64,000 nt of DNA from Tricholomella constricta (Eukaryota; Basidiomycota; Agaricomycetes; Agaricales; Lyophyllaceae): positions 434,001 through 498,000 of the forward strand of contig JAACJP010000003.1 of assembly GCA_013368375.1 (NCBI GenBank), written 5' to 3'. The stretch's first letter is position 1; each line of letters opens with the position of its first letter. A model generated the notes under the pieces. The model saw only the letters and a list, made by a program, of their open reading frames with translations. It was not told where the DNA came from and ran no database searches. A program made the position numbers and the translations under genes. Shown piece after piece: positions 1 through 11,295 of the stretch.

Positions 1-988
1 CATCCTTAGCCTCCGGAGGTACTTGAATAGCTGGCACGCTTTCAGTGCCAGCTAGTTGCGAATTCGTGTCCTTACGCTCAGTGGGTGGGTCTAATGTAGA
101 CTCACTAACAGGGGCCCATCGGGAACCTTGTGGTTGCGCAAGGTGCTCTTCGCGAGTCATTCTTTCGCGTTTCGCTGCCGCGGCCCGACGACGATAATCG
201 TCGTCAGATTCTCCTAACTGGCGCGCTTGGTGCAGCGCAGATACTGCCATAGCAGCCTCATCAAGAGGCTGGTTCGATCCCGAGGCCACTGCTTGCGGGG
301 TGAAAAGGTCATCCCAACGACCTTTTCCTTTGTTGAGCGGAGCTTTCTTAGGTATAGGAGTCCCAGCGATCGAGCTGACTGCTGAATTCGAAGTTCCCTT
401 AGGGTACTTCTTCCTGTATTCCGTAACTACTACGGACAGCGCTTCCAAGTATCGGTCGGCATACTCCTGTACGACCATTTCTGCAACGGACTGTGCTCCG
501 GTTGATCGTAGAACGAGCCTATCCGCTCGTTCCTCTAGTCGTCTTCGTCGATGTTCGCTAACAACATCAGTGGTATCCCAGAATTGCTTCACTTTTAGCG
601 CCAGCAATTCCCTATCGCTGGCTTCTTCTTCATTGGCCTCGGGGTCGGACAAGTCGTCTTCGTCCGACTCCATCTTGACTATGCTCAGGGTGGACGCCCC
701 GAACGCTCTACTTGACAGACGGCTGTCTGGCCATCTGCTTCCTGCCGTGGGGCCAGGTCGATATGACCTGGCCAATTCGTCGGCCAAGCTCCCCGGCACA
801 TTGGTGCTTGCTATCGGCCAAGGTTCCTCCGATTCTAATCCTAGTGTATTCTGCGCTGGTGGACTTTGTCCACCAGCGACTGATCCGACTTCCACTGGTT
901 GCAGTGGAAGTTGTGATGGAGGATGCGCTGCGAGCGCATCCTCGAGGACCGGAGTTCGGCTCTTTCCGGATGTGGGAGTTGGTGTCAT
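1..988 (-). CDS. Gag of Ty3/Gypsy family A, copy 1 (5' part, runs off left edge)
   Basis: The reverse strand is open from an ATG at 986-988 (MTPTPTSGKSRTPV...) to the left edge, about 329 codons with no stop. It aligns throughout with the gag of the complete family A element (34066-36024) and with the decayed copy at 46726-48305. The N-terminal half is Pro/Ser/Glu-rich, followed by an acidic stretch (ESDEDDLSDPEANEEE) and an Arg/Glu-rich helical segment. Gag would form the cytoplasmic particle that packages element RNA. The zinc knuckle and pol lie outside the window. Family assignment is firm; activity of this copy cannot be judged. Confidence 0.85.
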   Translation of the reverse strand, partial: MTPTPTSGKSRTPVLEDALAAHPPSQLPLQPVEVGSVAGGQSPPAQNTLGLESEEPWPIASTNVPGSLADELARSYRPGPTAGSRWPDSRLSSRAFGASTLSIVKMESDEDDLSDPEANEEEASDRELLALKVKQFWDTTDVVSEHRRRRLEERADRLVLRSTGAQSVAEMVVQEYADRYLEALSVVVTEYRKKYPKGTSNSAVSSIAGTPIPKKAPLNKGKGRWDDLFTPQAVASGSNQPLDEAAMAVSALHQARQLGESDDDYRRRAAAAKRERMTREEHLAQPQGSRWAPVSESTLDPPTERKDTNSQLAGTESVPAIQVPPEAKD

Positions 989-1095
989 CGGGTCTGGGTC
1001 TCGTGGGTTCTTTTGATGATGGTTGTTCTAAATGGAATGTGATTCTGCGTATGTCGTGGGTACGCAGCAATAGAAAGCAAGGTAGCTTAAAAAAA

Positions 1096-1316
1096 TGTAA
1101 CGGGGTTACAAGATTGGGGACCTTGCTGTGCACGCTAGACGTAAGCTTGACAAGTCTGTCGATTGCTACGTATAGGTGTACAAGGTCTACTATTTAATTA
1201 TGTAATGTAAAGGATTAAATAGGCAACACCGGAAGGTGTTGCCAAACAATAGCATAATCGTGTCGATAAGATACGATTAGATCAGATTAGTCGATAAGAT
1301 AGTAAGCGCCCTTACA
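1096..1316 (-). repeat. 5' LTR of family A copy 1 (221 bp)
   Basis: Starts TGTAAC and ends CTTACA on the + strand (TG..CA on both strands) and is homologous to the 208-bp LTRs at 25393-25600 and 36133-36340. The length equals that of the reassembled LTR of copy 3 (48414-48463 plus 59439-59609, TSD counted once), so copies 1 and 3 share a 221-bp LTR variant. It contains the hairpin GGCAACACC..GGTGTTGCC. The 5 bp after it (1317-1321, GATGC) are the expected target duplication; the partner lies outside the window. Confidence 0.9.
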
Positions 1317-2306
1317 GATGCTGAACCATGCAAGGACATTGTTAGCCTGGACAGGAATATTGTGATCAACGTTATTGGCGATAATGGCTTGGAAGTTGGG
1401 TCCATAGCTGGAGCGCGTCCAACCAGAGAGAGGAGAGTTTTGTTGAGTCAAGGTAGGGGAAGTGCTGTACCCAAAGATGTTGGTCCATTGCTTAATGCCT
1501 TCGGCAAAGTTCTTGTAGTTGAGAGTCATATCGCTGGATGGTGATGATGATGATGACGATAAGAGACTATTCGTTGCTGTACAACGAGAACATATTTACA
1601 GGGTTCCTTGCCAAATCTGCATTTTAGGGTGAGCACCAGCATATCCAGGGTATCCGCTTCGAACAAGATCGCCCTATGGATAACTTTTAGGTGAAATAAA
1701 ATGGGCAAGTTTGCCGACTCACCCATTCCTGTGGAGATTTAACTATGGTTCCTGCAGCGCAGGCATTATTCCAAAGGTTGGGGCCAGCGAAGCAGCCATA
1801 AGGAACTCCAGCAAAGGCAGCACCAGCCTTGAAGAGGTCCAGATATATTCCAGCAAGGACATTAGTCATCATGGCTCCAGACGAGGTTCCAGTCATAAAG
1901 ACACGGCTGGGGTCGACCCTGTAGTTGGAAATTGCGTAGCGAACCATTGACGCAATACCCAAAGAGTCACCCCCAGCATTGTGCTTGAGAGCGGCATTGG
2001 TGTGCATGTCCCAGCATCCTCTGCTGTCCGGAGCATTGGGGTAGATAACAATGTACCCATACTGATCAGCAAGGTTGGCATACTGGGTGTGCCAGATAAA
2101 TATGCCTGCACCATTCCTGTGCAGTAGTGCATGGCGACAATGAGAGCAGAGAACGCTGCAACATTGGGAGGACGATAGATGAACATCGTTACATCAGTCG
2201 AATTGGCGCCAAAGTTGGAAACTTGCTGAAGTGAGCCTGCAACGGCGTGGCTCACAGCCGCAAGTCCAGCGAGCATCAAGCCTGTGAGTAGAGAGTGCAA
2301 GGACAT
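1317..2306 (-). pseudogene. CE1-type esterase (feruloyl/acetylxylan esterase, PHB-depolymerase fold), frameshifted and truncated by LTR
   Basis: ATG at 2304-2306 begins a signal-peptide-like sequence (MSLHSLLTGLMLAGLAAVSHA). Visible family motifs are VAMHYCTG, the nucleophile elbow GTSSGAMM (G-x-S-x-G), and IVIYPNAPDSRGCWD in a shifted frame. Two introns splice well: 1674-1722 (GTGAGT..ATAG) and 1534-1599 (GTAAAT..CCAG). Near 2085 the frame jumps (2 extra or 1 missing base) between YLSGT and QYANL; the gap is too short to be an intron. The 3' end is cut by the family A LTR at 1316, so the last codons come from the LTR (CKGAYYLID, stop near 1287). Such enzymes are secreted and deacylate hemicellulose esters. 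A sequencing error at 2085 would make it nearly intact. Confidence 0.8.
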
Positions 2307-3342
2307 TTTTTGCAAACTGGGAAGTTATTCTCAGCCGCCATAGTTCTGCGTGACTTTTATAGATGCGTCGAGACGATCCCAGGTGACCACCGTGCTTTTG
2401 TCGACGAAACATTGATTGATCAATGGCGGTTTAAGTGGACTATGCTATGAACTTCGGTGAAAGAATAGGCAGCGTTCAGTGACTCAGTGCCACATGAAGA
2501 AGGAATCCATTTGTCTAGAGAATTAGTCATCAAAGACCGAGTCGACAAAGTCAAAATAGCCTGGAAATTAGGCAGCTGTCATGTGTAGACTGAACCAGCT
2601 TCAAAGGAAGCAGACTCATGACAAGAAATTCGAGCCATGATTTTCTGTGAATGCTGGATGGCCACAGCCAGCCACAGCCATGTGACTTCACTTCTTTGGC
2701 CGTGTCATAAATTCAATTCTCACCTTCTTTGTGTCAACCTGATGCAACATGCAACCGCCGCAATGCATGCTCGCCAATCCTTGGATTAATTAAGTCGTAC
2801 CCCCTGATCTGGATCCTAGGCTCATTTTGAGCTTGTTCGGTTCCAAGCTGATCAGGCTCATCACACAAATGTTAACATCTTTGGACAGGTGGACAGCTAG
2901 GCACCGTCACCATGTGTAAATGCTTCAATAATTCAATGATTAAGTGTGGACTCAGGGCACACAAGTCTGGTACCGGGGTCTCCCTCAATCTTACAGGTGA
3001 CTCCAATGCATGAGACTGGACATCAGTGGAGGATAACAGTTGATCCCATCTCAAACGTGATATCTGTATTTTTGGACTCCTTAACGAACGGGTCGGTCTT
3101 CACCTTTTCCCTTGTTATTATCGGTTTCTCAACCAGGCACAGATTCTCATCATTATCCAGCCCTTTGTTTATTCTATGCTCAAAGAGGACTTAGTTCCTA
3201 AAACTCTATTTGCAAAAGGTAGACATAATCTGATGGCATGTGTGGTAAGTGGACAACCCCATCATTATTGTATTCTACCGTCTCTTAGATAAAGGCTCTG
3301 TGTTCCTTTCTGCCTTGATTCCATCATTATCATCATCCCCGC
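2307..3342. other. Intergenic, nothing recognised
   Basis: About 1 kb of AT-balanced sequence upstream of the esterase relic. It should hold that gene's old promoter. I see no protein family, RNA gene or repeat with a partner elsewhere in the window. Confidence 0.5.
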
Positions 3343-4243
3343 TGATACGCACCCTCCCCGGCTGGTCACCGACCGGCCGTTCTGATCACAATAGACTGCT
3401 TAGAGGCGCACGCGACAACACTGACCGATTCACCGACCAAACATGACTTACTCGACTCGGCTGACCTTCCTCTTGGTCGTCGGGGGATCGGAGTAACTGA
3501 GTAATCAACCAGTGACTACGCACATTCGTCTGTCAAAAGGTCAACACCTGACTTGGCACCTTACCAATGACACATTTACCGGCAAGCCATCTCGTCTCCT
3601 ATTCACGGCACAAATCCGACCGACTCACGGAGTTCTGCAATCACCGACTTCCCTGACCACGTATCCGACCCGACACTGGTATCCAATCAATAGCGCGCCA
3701 CACTCGACCTGTCCTCAGAAATGAGTCGCGCGGTACCAGACTTGGTGACAACCTAACGTGAAACACCTGCATGGTCGCACTAAGGGTCGGTGATTTTACC
3801 TTACCATATAAACACCCCCATGTAGTACATACAAACTCCAGTGAATTACAGCCCGTATTTTCCCTCATATTCAGAGTTAACAGCTCAAAATCCGCCGTCT
3901 CCGTCGTCTCTGAACCGTTCTCATCATACAAACCCATTGCAAACCGTCACCATCATTGTAAAACTCGTAACCATGTCTTTATCAGCTCGTACTCGTCGCC
4001 CGAACCCGTGAGTTCTTCGTATTAACCTCGACCCGTTCCAACTGGGAATGATCGCATACTATCGCACTCGTCGCTTCGTCGGCGATTCGACTAATTACGA
4101 GTCGGATCGTCTTTACTTTCATCAAACTACCCTTTCAACCCGGCACACTCGCGTGTTTGGGAACTTTTAACACTTCTCGCCCCCTATAGTTGTTAGTCGT
4201 TTTGTTGTTGTGCACAGCACTTACAGGCCTTCTAGCCCTATCA
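3343..4243 (+). repeat. Solo LTR, family D Gypsy-like (901 bp)
   Basis: The part from about 3780 to 4243 matches the reverse complement of 22297-22805, the LTR next to a gag relic. The right end is ...CTATCA and the left end TGATACG..., giving a TGATA/TATCA terminal inversion. The 4-bp direct repeat CCGC flanks it (3339-3342 and 4244-4247). A TATA-like CATATAAACA near 3805 fits the + orientation. No internal coding sequence remains, so it is read as an LTR-LTR recombination product. The left boundary rests on the inverted terminus and TSD only, because the second copy is truncated before that point. Confidence 0.7.
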
Positions 4244-4247
4244 CCGC

Positions 4248-7200
4248 CCACCTCAGACTATGCAATGTGCAACTTGTACTGGCATTCATATCAGGTCATC
4301 GGCCAATGCTAGAGTAATCTTCCATGCAGTTCTCCTTAACATCCTTCCCATGGTCACTCACCGGTTAGACAACGAGGAACGGGGCATGATATCTCCTGGC
4401 TCTGTATACGTTTGAGAGGAAAGGGGCCCTCATGCAGAGCTAACTGGGGTAAGCCCATCTACTCTGTGTGCATCTTTCTGGACTTAGAATGATCTTTGAC
4501 AGGTCGGTATTGAGCGCTGGACTGATGGTCAGTACTGATGAAGTTCAACTACCTTTGGCATCCTGATGATATTCTCATCGCAGGTATCTGATGGGGGCCA
4601 TCCAGAGTTCGAGAGGTGTGCATCAGCGGCAGTCTGACTCCACATTGTGATTTGCTCACGGTACTGCCACAGCGTTTTTTATTCTATCATGAAAAGAAAG
4701 ATGTGCACTCCCAGCATCTTTATTCAGGCAATGTTTATAATTCTGAAGCTTCGTTTGTTGCATGTTCACTTGACCAGAAGCCCCCATCTGATCAGCTGCC
4801 TTCCAGATTATCCACAAACACTCGTTCAGTGCTAGTCAAACAGACATACATGGTATATGTTGATACCCATGTCAGCCAATGCAAGTGGCATCTTAGTATG
4901 TTTGTTTGTGTCAGTCATATCCAGACTCTGACGACTGCATTCTATAGTCGCATATTTCACTGAAGAATCCATTGGACGTCTACATTCAGTTGACGATTTT
5001 CCCCACCTCGCTAAACTAACCGTCCCCAGTGGGAAATATAAAAGTGCTCAGTCTGCAAAGGGAAGACCAGATCACATCTTCAATACCGAAGCTGATACTC
5101 CCGAGTTTCCTTGACTCAAGTACACCGCATACACCCCAAGACAGGTCTCGATATTATCGACACACATGTCATTAGACACCGCTAATAGCCATCCAGCGAG
5201 GCGGATTGAACTACCCCTTCAGACCCATTACTGATCTCTGAGTCAATCCAGATTCGTCTCTTCGCACGAGTCTCTCCCAGATAGTCTGGCACTGCTGGAA
5301 TACCTCCAGAACATGGCGCCACCACGTCGACACCCAGTCGATGAGAAAACACTTAAATTATTCCCCTCATCGAGGCTATTGTAGTGTCTTACCTATGCCA
5401 TATTTATCTGTATCACTTACTGTCTAGCCTAATTATTGCATACGTCAATTTCAATACTGAATTGTTTCCATATAGAGAAGTGTGCAACGTTAACACTACT
5501 GAGCAGTTCGACGTGTAACTTTGATCTTGATGCTCCTCATTCTCGTAAATTGACCCATTCAATCACAGTTAATTCATGGAGCTGAGTCAATTGCAAGGGC
5601 CAGATGAAGTTAGAAACTGACGTCCTTTGTCGGCTCAAGATAGAGCCCCCGAATAAGCCCCTTGATGGGCTGAGCCTGGTGTGGATAGAAATTGAGAACT
5701 TTTGCTCAAGTCCACCAACTGCAGGTCTATGCCGATTAAAATCCCAGAATTTTCAGAAAATTACAAGTGCAGATAATTAGGAATTGGATCATGCTGGTAC
5801 ACTCTACTGATAAATATTATGATGTATACTGTCTGACCTAGTAGCATCAGAACCACTGACCTCATAGAAGTTCATCAGAGTAATAATGTCCTATCACAGT
5901 ATGTTAGAATGCTGGAGTAGATTAGTATAGGATTGTCGTCATGTCTCCTCGGCTTAAACCTGAATGCTTCATATCTACATATTGCGTACATTATCAATCT
6001 TGCCGACGGCCTGACTTTATTGAGGAGTGGATGAGTTGAGGGAAGGCTTATCCTGACGACTCCCAAAAAGTCCTGTTGAGCATGATGTATTAGTACTGCA
6101 GGACCTTTGGAGATTCCTGATGATTTTAAGAACACTTTTCCTAAGCCAACATCACCGTGCAGGAATTCCTCAGATACAGTCTTCACAAGCTGCCGTACAC
6201 TCTCGTAATGGTGCCACCCAGCAAATGCTATAGTCGACGCGCACCAGGACGGGGTGTGTTTTATTCCAGCCTATTCCACCTGCTGCTTTCCTTGAACAGA
6301 TCAGCGATACATTTAAGCAGAACAGGAAAGTTTTGGTTGAAAGATCCCACATTTCCCAACTCACGCCTACCTCTGGTCTATTGCGGTGGCACAAAAGATC
6401 GGTATAGTATGGGTTGATAAAGGCCTCCGTTCCTCGCCCTTTGTAGTACGGACCCGTGCAAACGGCCAGTGTCTTGCAAGCCACGGGCAAGCCATGTTTT
6501 ATGGCATTTGTGGCTTGTCATGGGTAAGCTAGTGGCATTGCCAATGCTGCTTCATACTACTACACGCAAGCAAGTCCTCTCCCTACATCAGTAAATTTGG
6601 TAAGTTTAGATAAAGTGTTGTTCCAACTGTACATGTTTGGTCATGTTATTAAGTAATTTGAACGCATTATCGTGAGGTTAGAATAATTGTAAAGGATCAT
6701 AAGGAGTTGAAAAACATGGGAATTCTTATTGAACATTATGCTTGGGCGGAATGTTTCATCAGAATGCTAACAGGTTTGCCTTTCAGGCAATAATTATATT
6801 CTGTGCAAAGTTTCCTATTGCCCACATACCTTGGTCCTGCATGACCTTCATTTTCAAAGCCATCCCATGCAAAATTCCAGTGAGCGCACGTGGACGTGGG
6901 CGAGGTTGAGCAAAACTCAGTTGAACCTCAGCTCCAGAAAATCCTGCCTTGACAACCGCAATTTCTCGCTTTCGTTTTTTGCTGGCATCTCCCTGCTCTG
7001 CCCACTCATGTCTCTCTCGTCTGCTCCTGCTCAATGTTGCAGTTGGGCTTCTTTGTGATCACATATGTAACTGTGATTGTCCCAGTTGTGGGCACCAAGT
7101 TTATTGGCACAAAGGACCTTTTTGAGCACAAATGTTAACGAGAATTCAATGTATTTCTGTTTGCCATTCTCTGCTTGGATGACAAGTACATTGCCAAACA

Positions 7201-8203
7201 CCTGTCTACATGTGCACCTATACTGATGCACCCCACAGACAGGTTTATCCCGTGCGCACGACACAGCAGCCTCTTGTGCATGAGCTCCCTGTGTGATGTG
7301 CCTGTGACCCGAGCAGTGCAACTGCCCGCCATCAATACCGTAGCTAGATTTTCTGTCAATATAATTTGGCTGCCCCCCTATGTATCTGGATAATTTGATT
7401 GGTACTGTTTCTCGAAATGACAAAGCATTGAACTAGCACCCATAATTCTACAAATTCTCGATTCAATATAATATTATGCCAAAACGGCCTCCACTTGTGA
7501 AAAAAGAGGTAGACCTTTATGGCCATGTCCGGACTTACAATTATTGGTAAAATATCATAGCAGATTATTCCTCTTACATCAAATTTCAGCTCAGATATTC
7601 TATATGTTACTGATTACCGCAATCATGCAAATTCACTGATGTACGTCGGAATTTATACGATCGACAAAACAGAGATTTTTGAGGCTTTCTCGGAGCTGGA
7701 GGTGAGAATGCAGATGAACATTGGCTGAAACGAAGGCCATATTCCCGTCCGGCGGGATAGGGGTTTTGGGATCTGGATTTGCTTCCGTTGTCAATCATCT
7801 AAAATGAATTGCGGCGGGGCTCATTGCACCCGCTTAAATGCTCAATGGGGTTGTACTATGTTTAACAACGTGGTAACGATGGCTGCCTGGCTCCCAGGCA
7901 ATAGAGTATCCAACCGTGCAAGCGTCTAGACGTAAGAAAAACAGTCTCGGCTTTCTCCGCATTCATCAAGGCCCAGGCAACCAGCTGCAACAAGCCATAT
8001 TACATGGCCATGGATACCAGCTGAATCTGTCAGTTTGATTTTTGATGGATGACAAAACATGCATTCGGAGTAGCTCATATCGTCGTCATATCGTCGTGCA
8101 AGGCCAAAAATGGGATGTCGCAGTATGTAATTGCCTATTTGAAGGTGTCGAGGATCATATCCGCAGATATCAGTAAAAGAAGGTTCCGTGTTGTGAAACA
8201 GGT
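4248..8203. other. Gene-poor stretch of about 4 kb
   Basis: Both strands have only short open frames (up to about 164 codons) without recognisable domains, good codon structure or consistent splice joints. A TATA box (AATATAAAAG near 5036) and scattered AT-rich tracts are visible but no gene follows that I can support. It could contain lncRNA or old, unrecognisable repeats. Confidence 0.45.
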
Positions 8204-9359
8204 TTAATCCTTCTTTACATGGACAGCTGTAGCCAGTAAAGTGCTCGGTAGCTCGTTGTCGCCGACACTGGAGAGAAGGGAGATAGAGCCGAAAATAAGC
8301 AGTATCAAGACGATCACTGTGCCGGTTAGAAGGACAAACGGGCTGCAAGAAACTAAGCGTGAGTGCGGCGAAATCAAACGTCGTCGAGGGGAACTGACCC
8401 GCTAACGTCCTTTCTCTCACAACTTTGCCCAGCCCACGTATCGGTCTTCACTTTGGATCCTTCGCCCATCTTCGTTGCACCGCAGACGCAAACGAAGCAA
8501 GTCCGGCCCGACTTGTTTGCCTCGAAACACTGCCCTCGCCCTGAGCAGGAGTTCGTCGTATTTGTACAGGTTTCGAGAGTTGTGAAGCAAGTTGACACGG
8601 AGCCGATCGGTTGCTGCGGGGGTGAATGGTTTACCGGAACGGGGAACTGGGAAACCTGGGGCTCGCGTTTACCTAGCGAGAAGGCGGAAGTGGAGAACGT
8701 AAGAAGGGCTATGTGTAAACCCCTATGGTTCTCGTAGGCATGTTCGAGGAAATGTCGAATTTCATCTGCGGACTTGGCGTACTCGTCACTCGTGGAACCA
8801 TACATTTCGCGCAGATTGGAGAACTTGGTCAGCTCAAGGGCAGCGAATGAAGGTGCCTCTGCTGATTCGAAGAACGTGGAGAGGGAATTGACATCCTTAA
8901 GTTGACGGGATACACCGTCATCGTAGATTGAGGCGAAACTGTGCGGCGCGCGGTGCAAATAGGTGGATATCACAGACGAGAGCGAGTCAACAGGGGTGGA
9001 AGGTAACTGGAACGAAGGTCGATATGACGGCGGCAAGACGGCTACGTCGGACAAGATGAGAGGGCTACTTGGGCAACATACAAGGAATTTTTCTGACCTT
9101 TCGCGTCATGCTCATCCATTGTGAGAAGAAGGGCATTGTTAACTCCCTTTCCTACAAAAGATTCCTCATTGTACTGCGAACTGGAGGCGTCAAGAAATGG
9201 TTCGAATGTTTCGAGACCTAGATGGCGCGAGAGAGCGCCGCTCGCATACTGCGGCGACATGGATGAGCGAAGGAAGGTGGGCTGCGGGTTGAGATAGACA
9301 TTGATGGCTCGCGAGAACTGTAGAGCTGACAGAAGAACAGCGAGGGACAGTGGACGCAT
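8204..9359 (-). CDS. Vps3844/DUF3844 family membrane protein
   Basis: Start chosen at 9357-9359 because it gives a signal peptide (MRPLSLAVLLSALQFSRA); an in-frame ATG at 9395 would only add a hydrophilic lead. Exons 9359-9098, 9041-8399 and 8342-8204 are separated by two 56-bp GT..AG introns and sum to 347 codons plus stop. The C-terminal third has the Cys-rich, EGF-like pattern of DUF3844 (TCTNTTNSCSGRGQC, TCFVCVCG, AGQSCERKDVS). One transmembrane helix (VLLTGTVIVLILLIFGSISLL) and a short tail ending VKKD follow. The layout indicates a type I protein of the secretory/vacuolar pathway with a lumenal domain; the family is linked to vacuolar sorting in yeasts, but the exact role is unclear. 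Divergent from the F-box gene. Confidence 0.85.
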
Positions 9360-9529
9360 AACGTAGGAGTATTTGTGTGTATTTGGCATGAGCATTGGAG
9401 TCGTAGCTGGACTTGATCACGTACATACTACTTTGACTAGTAATACCATGCAAGCTGCCACCCTGCTGCAAAAATACTGCAATCCCTTCAATTGGTAGAT
9501 ATGCGTATCACTTCACACAACGTTATCTT
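9360..9529. promoter_or_regulatory. Divergent promoter between Vps3844 and F-box genes
   Basis: Only 170 bp separate the two divergent start codons, so the two promoters must overlap or share elements. I see no clear TATA box; the evidence is positional. Confidence 0.5.
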
Positions 9530-10858
9530 ATGTATGACTGCCTGCTTTGTAGCTCGCTCTCACACGATATTCTTATCCCGCAGACCCAACCTCGCAAGAG
9601 ACTCCCTCTCCTTCCCCAGGAAATATGGCTCGAGATCTTTCAATTCGCTACACACGTTCATCAACAAGCTACTATTGCCCCGCTCGACCCTTTCACTCAA
9701 CGGCGCGTGTCGAACAACGTCATGGGTACCAACACCCCGTCACTCTCAATGCGCACAAAGCTGTCTCTTGTACTCGTCTGTCGCTCTTGGCGGCGTCTTG
9801 CCATTCAGATCCTATACAATTATATAGTCATTCGGAGTCCCGCGCGTGCATGCGCGATTCTCGCTGCTTTTGAACACAGCTCTCAAGGCACTCGTGGCAC
9901 GCTTACTTACGGACAGTGGACGCGCCATATCGCAATTTTCACCCACGCACGGGGTACAAATGACGTACGCTTCCTGCAAACCGTCTTTCGTATCTTTCAA
10001 GCCTGTCCAAATCTGCGTATGCTGAGCGGAACATGGAATTACCCCCTGCCACTGGAATTTCTGGATGCAATCTCGAAACTATACGGCCCCTCTCTGCAGG
10101 GCTTGTATTGGAACGATTATCCCTCCACCATCTTCGGGAAAACCACCTCTGCATCCCTTGAATTCCTTGGATCGTTCAGCTCCTTGTTTGTGTTGGATCT
10201 GTGCAACTATCGGGGGGAAACCATTCCGAAATCCTCGCCTGCCATACTGCCCAGTGTTCGAAACCTCATTACCTCGAATACACAGCGCAGTATGGCCGCT
10301 GCGACAGCTCTCCGCCTCCCTTCTTTACACAATCTCACACTCAAGGCTCACCCGGAAGGTGCACCTACCGAGCTTCTCATTTCATTCCTTGAAGCACACG
10401 GCGCGTCGCTAGTCAGTATCGATCTTCCCTCGCCCTTCACCGAGTCTGATACCGAGCCTGATGCCTCACAATTTCGGCGGACGGCAACTCATATCAACCC
10501 AGACATTTTTCTCCAGAACAAACTCTGTCCTAACCTTGCGAGCTTCACTTTCCCCGTCACATCCCCCTCAATGAGCGCAGATATAAACCATCCTCTCCGC
10601 CGTATAGGCCTCCGCAGCGTGCGCGCGGAGAGTTTGTATCCTGATAAGCCGACAACTACCAGGGGACATCTCATGTCATTCACGCCCGATCGGTATCCCA
10701 ACCTCGAAGTGATCAGGACTGTCGGCTTCTTGGTCGATGCCGATACTGATGCCTTAATCAAGGATGTCTTCATATGGTGGGCCGAGAAATTTGAAAAGCA
10801 GGGAGTCGACTTTTTGGATGGGGAAGGTGTGCTATGGGAGTACACGGATTCCTTGTAG
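9530..10858 (+). CDS. F-box protein
   Basis: Single exon of 442 codons from ATG at 9530. Residues 24-42 (RLPLLPQEIWLEIFQFATH) match the first helices of an F-box (LPxEIxxxIF), and LSLVLVCRSWRRLAIQILYNYIVI (about 78-101) matches its end, with the usual insert between them. The rest contains weak leucine-rich spacing (LRMLSG, LQGLYWN, LFVLDLCNYRG, LHNLTL), as in the large mushroom F-box families. Such proteins usually bind Skp1 and recruit substrates to an SCF ubiquitin ligase; the substrate is unknown. The final segment ending WAEKFEKQGVDFLDGEGVLWEY resembles the tail of many agaric F-box proteins. No stop or frameshift is seen. Confidence 0.85.
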   Translation: MYDCLLCSSLSHDILIPQTQPRKRLPLLPQEIWLEIFQFATHVHQQATIAPLDPFTQRRVSNNVMGTNTPSLSMRTKLSLVLVCRSWRRLAIQILYNYIVIRSPARACAILAAFEHSSQGTRGTLTYGQWTRHIAIFTHARGTNDVRFLQTVFRIFQACPNLRMLSGTWNYPLPLEFLDAISKLYGPSLQGLYWNDYPSTIFGKTTSASLEFLGSFSSLFVLDLCNYRGETIPKSSPAILPSVRNLITSNTQRSMAAATALRLPSLHNLTLKAHPEGAPTELLISFLEAHGASLVSIDLPSPFTESDTEPDASQFRRTATHINPDIFLQNKLCPNLASFTFPVTSPSMSADINHPLRRIGLRSVRAESLYPDKPTTTRGHLMSFTPDRYPNLEVIRTVGFLVDADTDALIKDVFIWWAEKFEKQGVDFLDGEGVLWEYTDSL

Positions 10859-11295
10859 GCGTCCGAAGAATAGAAGTGGCGGTAATGAGACTGTCTGCCT
10901 CACCTCGACAGGACAACGCAAGAAGGGGGGTGTCAGAACTGATACGACACGTCGTTTCCGATGACGCTTTGGCAACGATTTGTTCCTGCGAACCTGGCTG
11001 TCAGATATTTCGTTTTACTTGCCATCTCTCGGTGACATTTCTCTGAGATACTCCTTGTCCTTATTGTGAAAGCACTGATTAGAGAAAAGACAAATACAAT
11101 GTGCATTCTATATATTGTCAAATATCGTGCAAATGGAACATTTTGTGCGCCCACCGCGTTCGCAAGTCAGGCCATAGTCAGGTTGGTGGGTTTTAAGGTC
11201 TGAAGCTGCGGTAGAGATCCCAATATTCCCTTCCTTTAGATTAAACGTAGTTCCGCAAGAAGTGTGCCTCTAGATCCGGTCAGGGACCAAGATGT

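Noticed and set aside
265..285. GGTTCGATCCC, like a tRNA T-arm
   Set aside because: No acceptor, D-arm or anticodon stem fits around it and it lies inside gag.
300..1016. + strand open frame of about 238 codons, with a counterpart at 35711-36052 and 47647-48333
   Set aside because: It lies opposite gag in all three family A copies; the composition (many Ser/Arg, no domain) and the agreement of the reverse frame with a Gag layout show it is the complementary-strand shadow.
2070..2110. Possible intron explaining the esterase frame jump (GT..CAG, about 29 nt)
   Set aside because: Too short for a spliceosomal intron and it would remove conserved residues; a frameshift is simpler.
4616..4963. 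115-codon + strand frame
   Set aside because: No domain, Ser/His/Thr-rich in a random way, no start context or splice partners.
7031..7423. 130-codon reverse frame
   Set aside because: No recognisable motif or supporting gene structure; consistent with chance in AT-balanced sequence.
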